NCBI RefSeq assembly: GCF_002994745.2
Contig: NC_037090.1
Span: 40,729,001-40,793,000 of the forward strand
Reading direction: 5' to 3'
Source of the DNA: Rosa chinensis
Lineage: Eukaryota > Streptophyta > Magnoliopsida > Rosales > Rosaceae
Length of the DNA stretch: 64,000 bases
Under the pieces are notes generated by a model. It made no database searches. It had not been told where the DNA came from and saw only the letters and a list, made by a program, of their open reading frames with translations. Position 1 is the first letter of the stretch; the number at the start of each line of letters is the position of its first letter. This document shows positions 24,275-34,010 of this stretch, piece by piece. Both the position numbers and the translations under genes were made by a program.

Positions 24275-24765
24275 GAAATGAAAAAAATATATATATTCTT
24301 ATTTTCTTGGCGATATTTTGATGATCTCATTATTCTTTCATCTTGATTGACTACTTGCCATAGATTAAGTTTGATGGACTAGAGAATGCTAGAATTCGCT
24401 CTTGTGCTTGTTGAAACGTTTTATCAATACATGGTCCTGATTCTGGAAAGGATAGAGGCAACCTAGGAATTACCACCATTGCCATATAAACATGTGTCCC
24501 TATTTGTGCCCGTCGTGGGACTCCCCTAGATAAACCCCTTTGAACCTACGTTAAGCCTTTTCTTTCATCACCCTTAAAATCTTTAACCTAAACCTTAGTA
24601 TAGCTATAACCCTACCCTTTGTTCTAAGAACTTAGTGGAGCTAAATTGAGACTTTACTTGAAGATTTTTGGCGTCAATGATGAAAAATGAAAAGAGGTGA
24701 AAGTTCAAGTGTGGGGGTAGACTTGTCCATAAAAGAAAGATGTATGAAAAAGCCGTGGAAAAAGG
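24275..24765 (+). repeat. duplicated 3' internal segment, copy 2
   Basis: Second copy of 20874-21360, again ending in AAGTGTGGGGGTAGACTTG followed by an A-rich run. It belongs to the same gypsy family. It ends at the rearrangement breakpoint around 24826. Confidence 0.8.
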
Positions 24766-24825
24766 AAAAAAAAAAAGGAAAAAAAAAATCAGGAGGCTTA
24801 GGATGAAAGACAGTTAAAACAGGGG

Positions 24826-25103
24826 CCAATGGTGAGTTCATAGGAGCCTCCTGGTTCCAGTGGTGCACCGCCACTGGCCAAAACTCAATATTTTAAAAAA
24901 CTCCCAACATCAAAGATGTTCATCCCAGCATGCTTAACCATTTTCATAACTAGCTCGAAGTCAGAAACTAAGCATAAAGGGTCGAAAAATACCTCGCAAG
25001 CCTTGAATTACTGTTGAACCCGAGTTTGAACCAAGTTTCACTTGAATCGATCCAAACAACCACCATAGATCGATCCAGGAGGCTCCTATGAACTCACCAT
25101 TGG
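24826..25103. repeat. perfect 29-bp inverted repeat, arms 24826-24854 and 25075-25103
   Basis: The left arm starts CCAATGGTGAGTTCATAGGA and ends GCCTCCTGG. The right arm is its exact reverse complement. The right arm is part of the LTR fragment proper (it follows ATCGATC as in sister copies near 23540). The left arm sits at the junction where the LTR fragment stops. It looks like filler copied in reverse during break repair. Confidence 0.9.
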
Positions 25104-25737
25104 AACCATGAAGCCACGACGTAGCCGGAGCTACGTTTTCCGACCGGGTCAGAAAACACCAAACTGCGCTGCCTAGCTGCACCGCACACGGTGGATAGCG
25201 CCGCTAGAGGATGCCATAGAGACGACCAGACGGAGGAGACAAACCAGCTGACTAAGTTTCACTGCCAGAGATCGCCGGAGCTGCGAGTTTCGGCCTGGTC
25301 TGATCATCTGGATCTGGGTCGGGTCAGCCGGATATTTTTTATTCTGAAGGTGCAGACGAGAGAGAAGAGAGAGAGAAATATCAGTTTCCAGAAATGGAAA
25401 CCAAATGGAAATAGTGAATTTCCCACTCGGGAAACTTCTATTTATACCAAAATGGAAACTTCTTCCAATGACCATAACTTCTTCATACGAACTCCGATTT
25501 CCGCGTTCCACATATCTATGAACTAGTATTGCACGCTCTACAACTTTCGTGAAGGAAGTTTTGGGAGAATCCCAACAAATAAAAAGTCAACCCTTGTGCC
25601 CCCTCAATGACGCTTCCTGAATGATTATTCGCCCGAAACACTTGTGCTTCATCCACGAGCCACGAAATCGTCCAATAACCACTAATTAAATTCTGAAAAA
25701 TCCTTAGAAAATAATTACGAATTTCCGGGGTATCACA
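24862..25737 (-). mobile_element. solo-LTR fragment, 5' part in minus orientation
   Basis: It ends ...TTTCCGGGGTATCACA at 25737, the 5' terminus of the TGTGATGCCCC family on the minus strand. Its left side stops in the GGCCAAAACTCAATATT block. A minus-strand TATAAATA lies at 25439-25446. It shares about 80 nearly identical bases with 14970-15050. It may be the missing part of that old LTR, or a separate copy of the same subfamily. Confidence 0.7.
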
Positions 25738-26282
25738 TCCTCTTTGTTTGAAGACGCAGAACTCTGAAGATTAGAGAAAGGAATAGAACTTTTGGTGTGT
25801 GGAAAGAATGAAAAAATTGGTGAATGAAAACGTGCCAAGGATGCATCTATATATAGAGGATGGAAAACTTAGTCTCCAAGCCTTCTGGATCATTCTTTTA
25901 ATTTCTAGGAATTATCTGATTGATCCACATAGCTCCAACCAATCAAATAAATCCATGTCAGCTTTTTTCTGCTTCATCCAACCAATGAGAAGCCTCCAAA
26001 ATTAAGTAGATTTGTACTGTGAGTCTTTAAAGGAGATAATATTGCAAAATTTATAAAAAAAATATTTTATGATTTAAACTCCTAAAATTTGGCCAAATAG
26101 GGGTGTGAGCAACAAGCAGCGTATCTGGACTTGATTCTGTCCTTTCTGCATGTTGTAATCCATTAAAACTTGCCAAGGATGATGCCAAACCCTTCTGGAA
26201 GCTCTAGGTCGTCACATGTGCAATATTATCTGAAATATGAAGCATAAATTCATCCATAGGCTTCCCAATGTGATTTGGGTCT
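25738..26282 (-). mobile_element. minus-oriented gypsy LTR, left piece
   Basis: The reverse complement is collinear with 15950-16200 of the 15052 LTR. Shared parts are the GATTGGTTGGA...GCTATGTGGA block, a CTATATATAG TATA-like box and the CTGCGT(C/T)TTCAA(A/G)CAA block. It is interrupted on the right by the LINE, whose left TSD is 26268-26282, and on the left by the LTR fragment ending at 25737. No coding. Confidence 0.7.
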
Positions 26283-29200
26283 CGCTGAGGTACTGGAGTA
26301 TTATTTGCTCCAAAAATCCAGGAGAGCTTCCCTCTCAACCCTAGACGAACCCTAGCTAAACCTAGATCGGCACCTACTTTGATCCCTTTCTGAGATTAAT
26401 CTTCATGCAGCGTTTTAAGATTCTCGTTTGAAATTGTCGAGGCCTCAACAATATTGAAACTCAGGATGCCCTAGTCAATATTGTACAGCAGCAGAATCCC
26501 AGCATTGTTTTTCTTTCTGAAACCCTAGCTGCGCCTGATCTGCTTACAGAGGTTCGTAGGAGGATAGGGTTTGATGGAGTCATCTGCTCACCTCGAGAGG
26601 ACGATTGTCGGGGGCTTGGATTGTTCTAGCGTAACGAGGTTCCGGTGCGTCTCCGGAACTACTCTGCAAATCATATCGACGTCGAAGTTGGTGCTGTAGG
26701 TTCTGAAGGTGCCTTTCGATTCACAGGAGTATATGGTGTAGCCACAGCGGCAAATCAGAACATCACTTGGAATTTACTACGAACCCTAGCTGGACAGATT
26801 CGTCTTCCCTGGCTAGTTGCTGGAGATTTTAATGAAATCCTTTGTCTGGCTGACAAGTCTGGTGGTCCACCTCGCTGTGTAGCCCAGATGAATAGATTCC
26901 GTCAAGCTTTGGTTGACTGTGAGTTGATGGATATGTGGTCTGTTGGCTCTCACTATACTTGGTCAAATCGGTTTACAAAAGAAAGACTGAACCGTGCATG
27001 TCAGAATTTCCATTGGAGGGAGCTTTATCCCTTTTCCCGGGTTATCACCCTCCCTCTGAGCAGGTCCGACCACTGTCCTCTTCTTACAGAGGTTAATCCG
27101 GAGAGGCCTCCGCTGCACCGAACTCCTAGACGTTTCCGCTTTGAAGAAATGTGGTTACACCATTCAGATTGCATTAATGTTGTTCAGAAGGGTTGGATGT
27201 TGCCTACGACTGGTGAACCTATGTCACAGGTTAGCAGGAAAATAAAGCAGACTGGCAACTTATTCCTTAGTTGGAATACGGGGGTGTTCCAGCAGAGACA
27301 GGTTGAACTGAAACTTATCCAAGGAAAACTGGATGAGCTAATGAAGACACACTATGAGGCCTCTCAATTTGATGAGCAACGAGCACTGCAGACCAGACTG
27401 AATGAATTGATGTCTATTAATGAAACATATTGGCGGCAACGTTCACAGATACAATGGCTTAGAGAGGGTGACCGAAATACTGCCTTCTTCCACCGAAGAG
27501 CATCGAATAGACGATGTAGAAATCGAATTAAAGGTTTGGAGAAAGAGAATGGTCAGTGGACTTCTAAACTGGATGAAGCAGCAGATGTTTTAGTCAGGTA
27601 TTATGAGTCCATTTTTCATTCTGAACACTCTGATCCAGTGGCTATAGAGACAATTCTTGATTGTCTCCAGACTCGTGTTACTGAAGATATGAACTCAGAG
27701 CTCCTAGCCCCATATTCAAATGATGAGATCAAAAGAGCCTTATTTCAAATGCATCCCTCCAAATCCCCTGGACCTGATGGTATGTCTCCATGTTTCTTTC
27801 AAAAATTTTGGGATGTAGTGGAGTCTGATGTTTGTAGGGCAGTCAGAGAAGTGCTTCTTACAGGGCAGATTTCACAAGAGTCGAACTTCACTCATCTTAC
27901 TCTCATCCCAAAGATCAAAGAGCCAAAGCTTGCATCTGATATGCGACCAATTGCCTTATGCAACGTGGTATATAAGATTGCTTCCAAGGTTTTGGCTAAC
28001 CGGATGAAGAAGATCCTTCCGCAAATCATATCTCCATTGCAAAGTGTTTTCGTTCCGGGACGACTCATCTCGGATAATACTCTAGTGGCTACTGAGGTTG
28101 CTCACTTTATAAAAAAGCTCAAAAGACAAGCAAAGGGTTTCTTTTCCTTGAAGCTTGATATCTCTAAAGCCTATGATAGACTTGATTGGCAATACTTGGA
28201 GGCCATACTATTGAAACTAGGTTTCTGCAGAAAATGGGTGGATATTATCATGGCTACTGTCAAGTCTGTAAGTTATTCTATTTTGATTAATGGTACACCT
28301 ACGGGCTTCATTTTACCTACTAGGGGTATTAGGCAAGGGGATCCACTCTCCCCTTACCTATTTATCCTCTGTGCCGAGGGCCTCTCTGCTTTGATTTCAT
28401 CTTCTGTTCAGCATGGTTATATCGCAGGCTTGGTTATGTCACCTTCTGCTCCTGTTATCCATCATTTATTATTTGCAGATGATTGCTTTCTGTTTGGGGA
28501 AGCTTCTGTTAGAGAATGTCAGGCCTTCAATAATATTCTCTCTACCTATGCTTGAGCTTCTGGTCAAAAGATCAACCTTCAGAAATCTAGTGTTGTTTTT
28601 AGTGGCAATGTGGGAGTGCCCTCAAGTAACCAATTAGCTGCAGTTCTGGGTGTCAAATGTGTTAAGGAGCATGGTATGTACTTAGGGCTACCTATCCATG
28701 TTGGACATAATAAAACAGCTATATTTGCGTACTTAAAGGAGAGACTCACCAAGAAATTATTAAGTTGGAGATCCAAGATTCTCAGTGCAGGAGGTAAGGA
28801 GTTGTTAATCAAAGTTGTTGCTCAAACCTTACCTAACTATGTTATGAATTGCTACTTGTTGCCAAAGTCTCTTTGTGATGATCTTCAGCAGCTTTGCTCT
28901 TAATTTTTTTGGGGAAGTACAAATGAAAAGAAAAAGATCCACTGGAGGTCTTGGGACAGAATGTGTCTCCCAAAAGAACAAGGTGGTATGGGGTTCAAAC
29001 ACTTACATTCCCACAATTTAGCCATGTTATCCAAGCAAGGTTGGAAAATTTTATCCAATCCTAATTCATTGGTGGCTCAGGTATTCAAAGCTGTTTACTA
29101 CCCTAATGGATCTTTTCTCACTGCGGACATGGGTGATAGACCTTCTTACTCATGGAGGAGTATTATGGAAGCTCGTCCAATACTTACAGCTGGTCTATTT

Positions 29201-30644
29201 TGGCGTATTGGGAACGGAACCTCTGTGAATATTTGGGAGGATGAGTGGATTCCTAATGTTGCTTCTCATTCTCTTGTCAAACCTAATGATACTATTTTTG
29301 AAAGAGTCTCGGATTTAATCGACACAAACACTTGGACTTGGGATAGAAATGTTGTTCATATGTGTTTCGATGATGAAGTGGCTCTAAATGTTCTATCCAT
29401 TCCTTTGAGTAGAAGATTTAGTTTTGACAAAGTGGCATGGAAGCCTAATAAAAAAGGTTTCTTCTCAGTTAAATCTGCATACATAGTGGCTCGTGAATTC
29501 TCCATTGGCCATATCTTTGCTTCAGCTTCTACTGGAGACCCTTATGCTCATTATGGAAGGCTTTGTGGAAGGCAAAAGTCCCAAGTAAAGTGGCAATTTT
29601 TGGATGGAGAGCTGCCCTCAATCTTCTTCCTACTCGAGTAGCTCTGACTGCTAAAGGCTATATGGGTGAGTTGCAGTGTGTTGTTTGTTCTCAATTGGTA
29701 GAATCTCTTGAACATGTTTTTTGTGAATGTTCTGTTGCCCGGGATATACTGAGTGCTCCTCCTTTCTTCCTTCCCTTGTCTACTCTTCCTTGGAAGGAAT
29801 GGCTTTTGGAGAGAGCCACCACCTTACCTTCTGCACTATTTGATAAATTGTTAATCCTCTTATGGAGTCTTTGGAGGAACCGTAATGATGCATTGTGGAG
29901 AAATTATTCCCAAACTAGCTCAAGTTTGGTGGCGTATTCCCTGGCTTGGTATGAGGAATATTTGCAATCCCAAAAGTCTTTTAACCCTACATGGGCTCCA
30001 CTTAAAGCTAGTAAAAGATGGCTGGCGCCTGATGTAGATACCTTGAAAATGAATGTGGATGGGGCCTTCTTGCCAAGCTTTCAACATCGTGGAACAGGGG
30101 GGGGTCCTCCGGAATAATCAAGGAGAGTTTCTTGCTGGCTTTTCTCATAGAGTGAGCTATGTAAGCTCTCCTCTGCATTCTGAGCTGATGGCCTTAAAGA
30201 AGGGTTTGGAGCTACTGGAAGCCATGCAAGTAACGAAGGAAATAGTGGAAAGTGACTGCCTAGTAGCAGTGCAGGCTATCAACACGGGGCTGAATGATCT
30301 CTCCCCGTTGAGTGCTTTGATTGCAGACGTTAAAGGTTTGCTACGTTCTACTCCTAATGTCAGTGTTAGTTTTTGTGATGCCCCGGAAATTCGTATTTAT
30401 TTTCCGAGGAATTTCCGGAATCTAATTTATGGTTGTTGGACGGTTTCGTGGCTCGTGGATGGAGCGGAAGTATTTCAGACGAATTTCTATTTGAAAGGTA
30501 TGACTTTTTATTCGTTGGGATTCTCCAAAAACTTCCTTCAGGAAAGTTGTAGAGCACGTCGATACGAGTTCGTGGATATGTGGAACGCGAGAATCGGAGT
30601 TCGTATGAGAAAGTTATGGCCATTGGAAGAAATTTCCATTTTGG

Positions 30645-30652
30645 TATAAATA
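30645..30652 (+). promoter_or_regulatory. LTR TATA box
   Basis: TATAAATA about 270 bp from the 5' end of element C, in the same context (TTTTGG before, GAAGTTTCCC after) as the copy at 11487. Confidence 0.5.
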
Positions 30653-32213
30653 GAAGTTTCCCGAAGGAGAAACTTACTATTTTCATAATTTCCTTTTCCG
30701 GAAACTATTTCCTTTCTCTCTCTTCTCTCTCGTTCGCACCTTCAGTATCGAAATTATCCGGCTGACCCGACCCGAACCCGGACGATCCGACCCGACTTTT
30801 CCAAAGAACTGCGGCTGTCTCCGGCGACGAAACTTTCCAGATCAGTTCATCTCCTCCATCTGGTCGTCCCTGTGGTGTCCTCTAGCACCGATTCTCGGTG
30901 GTGCCGGCGGTAGAAGGCGGTGCAGGTTGGCGTTTTCGGACCCGGTCGGAAATCCTTGTTCCGACGTCGGCGAGGCTTCAAGTCTTCTTGGTTGAGCTCA
31001 GAGTAGCCTCGTTGATCGATCCTTGGTGGTTGTTTGGATCGATTCACGTGAAACTTCGATCAACTCGGATTGGATTACTGTTCACGGCTTGTGAGGTAGT
31101 TTTCGATCCCTTATGCTTGTTTTCTGACTTCGAGCCAGTTATGAGAGTTCACAAGCATGCTTAGATGAAGAACTTTGATGTTGGGAGTTTTGTGAAATAT
31201 TGAGTTTTGGCCGGCGGCGGTGCACCACCGTCTGTGGTGGCGTTCCGGTGGTGTTCCGGCCACTTAAGGAACTGTTTTTGGTATTATATATGTTCTACTC
31301 ATTGATACGAGCGTTTCGATATATAATATGCAAATTTTGGAGTTCGTATGGAATTGCTATGATTTTTGCAGTTTAATACCGATCGATTATTCTGTCTGTG
31401 AGGATTTGAGCGTCCGATCGACTTGTGGTTTGGTCACATCGATCGTGGACGTATTTCGGAGACTTTGGGAGGTCTCGGATGTGGTTTTGCCTCGATTGGC
31501 GCCACTATGGGGATTTTAGTTCAAAATAGGGGTTTCGAACTTTAATCCAATGTGAATCGTTACTGATTTGAGATCATTGGTGATTAGGTGCTTCTAAAGG
31601 TGAATTGGACGAGTTGTTGGTGATAGTGTTAGTTCGGTTCTGTATAGAAGACGCAGCGGGAATCTGAGGTGAGTAATCTCACGAAGTTCATTCACGAACG
31701 GGCTTACCTTTATCGTTTTGAGAGTTATTTAGTTAACTGCAAACTATAGTTGGTATTAGTAGGCATTCCTGAGCGGATGACTACGTATATATATATTTAC
31801 GTGAAATATATGTGTTTTGGTGGTTTGTGGATTTTGAAACAATATGCATGAAATGATGCTTTTTATTGTTTTGGGTTGTGGCTTTTGGAAAACAAATGAT
31901 TGTGGAACTGTTGATTTCGTTTTGTTTTGAAAAGCGTTGAGATTTTTGTATTTGAGGAACATTTTAGTTCGCGGATGATTTATTTAAATATGGGTTTTTA
32001 CCGGGAGTAATTGATAGGGATCAATTACGGGGAATCTTTCATTTTAGATTCGTGTAACATTTTGGGTCCACTGTGACTCCTTTAATGTTTTGGTATTTAT
32101 ACCGCGGGTCCAAAGACTTACGAGTTGAGGATCGTGGGTGGGAAAATCGGGACTTCACGCCTTTGGTCGGGTTAGTGAATACGATCAGTTAGAGCTCTAG
32201 TCTGTCCGCCGTG

Positions 32214-32519
32214 CTTGTTTATTCATTTAAACGTGTGAGTTTATCTCGTGATTTGAGTGAGTTTACCTCGTGCTTTGTTTCTTGATTGAAACGCGTTTGT
32301 TTATTCATTTAAACGTGTGAGTTTATCTCGTGCTTTGAGTGAGTTTATCTCGTGCTTTGTTTATTGATTTAAACGTGATTTGAGTGAGTTTATCTCGTGT
32401 TTTGTTTATTGATTTAAACGTGATTTGAGTGAGTTTATCTCGTGCTTTGTTTATTGATTTAAACGTGATTTGAGTGAGTTTAGCTCGTGCTTTGTTTATT
32501 GATTTAAACGTGATTCGTG
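32214..32519. repeat. 45-bp minisatellite in element C
   Basis: Five to six units contain GTTTATTGATTTAAACGTG and GAGTGAGTTTATCTCGTG. Unit number and order differ slightly from the array at 22077-22365. Confidence 0.85.
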
Positions 32520-33154
32520 TGAGTTGTGTGTGGTTTGAGTTACTCATACGGGCTTGCAAAAGCTTACCGGGTTTGTTGTGTGGCAACCCGGTGCACCATT
32601 CAAACGGTGTAGGGGTTAATCCTGCAGGTCAGGAAAATCAGGGCTGAGGTTGGGGTTGCATACTTGCAGCTAGACGGTAGGAAGCAAATTTTGTGACTTT
32701 ACCGTTATTTGGACTTCCGTTGTAGAGAGCTCTGAGGAGCATTTACGTTTTATCTTGTTGTTGACAATTTAATTCGTAAGCTTGTGTAATATATAACTCT
32801 ATGGAGCGAGTGTATATTAACTTTGAGGGTTCAGGGCATCAATATCTGTGTAAGTTAAGGGGAAAAAGATTTCAGGTATTTTGTATTGATGACTGAACGT
32901 TCACGCATGTATAATTATGGGATTATATATATCGATTTTCATGTGTGTAAAATCAGGGGCGTGATAGTTTTGCCCCTCGACAGGCAAATTCAGTAGCTCA
33001 TAGACTTGCTAGTTACAGCTTTGAATCTAATGTCCATGATGAATGGTTTGTAAATGCTCCAGATTTAATCCTGGATGCCCTCATGTACGATCTGAATCGT
33101 ACTTAGTAATAAAATTTCTATTCCCTCAAAAAAAAAAAAATGTGATTTGGGTCT

Positions 33155-33895
33155 GAAAACAGAAATTCCGGTCAAAAGTCTGATTCACGCGCAACTTGAC
33201 ATTCTTGTACTAAATCAGCCATAACTTCTTCTAGAAAAATGATATTGATAAGCCGTAAAAAGATCTGGAAACTAGACATTTAAGACTTTCCAAATATGAA
33301 GATCATCATCTAGCTCTTTCTGAGCTGCTCTCAATTTTCTGTCGAAGTTGACTGACTTCATATGCAGATTTCCTGATTTGGCCTTTCATGCGTTTTTTTT
33401 TTTCTCCAAGTGCTCTCAGGTTTCCTAGCCCTATCAGAACTCCTTATGTCTTCAGGACTCCTAGTCAAACAAGGACTATTCACATGAAATGTTCTTTAAC
33501 CTTCTGGAATCTTCTTTCGCTCTCCTAGTTCAATTGAGACTCCTTATGTCATTAGGATTCCTTTTTCTGACTCCTTATGCATATTTCGACATTTTTCTTC
33601 ATTTCTCCGAACATGTTTCCTAGTTAACCCAGGATTCCTACTTTGACTGAGATTCCTAGTCGGACCAGGAATGCTCTATTTCTTCATTTCAGCTCATTTT
33701 TCAGCATCCCTTGTGCCTTCTACTTGTCATTTCTAACGTATCACATCCTTCTCATGCGCATTTAAGCTCATTTCCTTATCATTTATCCCAATGTACCTAG
33801 AAAATATAAACTTAGTGAAAAATGATTAAGTAACGGAAATAACTAAGTAAAATATGAGTTAACTATTAAAACGTCACATTAATATGATCCTATCA
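33155..33895 (-). mobile_element. minus-oriented gypsy LTR, right piece with 5' end
   Basis: On the minus strand it starts TGATAGGATCATATTAATG at 33895. That is a diverged relative of the TGATAGGAGCATTTTAATG start at 15052. It is the continuation of 25738-26282 across the LINE. It carries repeated ACTCCTTATGTC / AGGATTCCTA-type units near 33440-33680. Confidence 0.7.
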
Positions 33896-34010
33896 ATATA
33901 TATATATATATATAATTTTTTCTTGTTTTTTTTTTTTTTTTGTAAAACAATGTAAGGCCCTTTCAACCCTATTTGAATGCCAAGCCCGACCCTTTTGACC
34001 CAAGTAAAAT
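33896..34010. repeat. TA run and poly-T between elements
   Basis: A (TA)n stretch at about 33896-33915 and a T run near 33926-33942 are followed by non-repetitive sequence. Positions 34006-34010 (AAAAT) are the left TSD of the next element. Confidence 0.6.

Larger units (their letters stand above)
30374..32966 (+). mobile_element. solo-LTR-like element C inside the LINE, TSD GTTTT
   Basis: It starts TGTGATGCCCCGGAAATTC and ends AAAATCAGGGGCGTGATA (final CA mutated to TA). The TSD is GTTTT at 30369-30373 and 32967-32971. Length is 2593 bp. Removing the element and one TSD copy restores the LINE RNase H frame without a base lost or gained, which confirms the boundaries independently. It contains the TATA box at 30645, the 45-bp minisatellite at 32214-32519 and a donor-like GAGGTGAGTAATCTC near 31668. 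It is the sister of 21623-24209. No coding. Confidence 0.92.
26405..33106 (+). pseudogene. LINE ORF2: endonuclease, reverse transcriptase, RNase H (inactivated)
   Basis: ORF2 would make the single protein that nicks target DNA and copies the LINE RNA there. From the ATG at 26405 the frame shows, in order: an AP-endonuclease-type domain (GDFNEI near 26822, SDHCPL near 27064); a reverse transcriptase (RPIALCNVVYKI, LDISKAYDRLDW, GIRQGDPLSP and the catalytic FADD near 28470); a zf-RVT domain (KAKVPSKVAIFGWR near 29567, with a C-x2-C...H...C set); and a plant-type RNase H domain starting near NVDGAF. It is dead. Stops occur at 26429, 26627, 28553 and 28901, a frame shift lies near 29550, and another lies in the eight-G run near 30100. 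A 2.6 kb solo LTR cuts the RNase H domain. The last coding part is 32972-33106. Confidence 0.92.
26283..33140 (+). mobile_element. L1-type LINE, 5'-truncated, split by a solo LTR
   Basis: The element ends in an A run (33128-33140) and is flanked by TGTGATTTGGGTCT at 26269-26282 and 33141-33154. This is a perfect target duplication of at least 14 bp. Without the nested LTR and its extra TSD it is about 4.26 kb. It holds the second LINE reading frame: endonuclease, reverse transcriptase, zinc-binding C-terminal domain and RNase H. An ORF1 is not present, so the copy is 5'-truncated at or near the start of ORF2. AATAAAA at 33108 serves as the 3' signal. Confidence 0.92.

Noticed and set aside
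28413..28637. Second frame over the LINE reverse transcriptase end
   Set aside because: Out-of-frame translation of the conserved LINE sequence.
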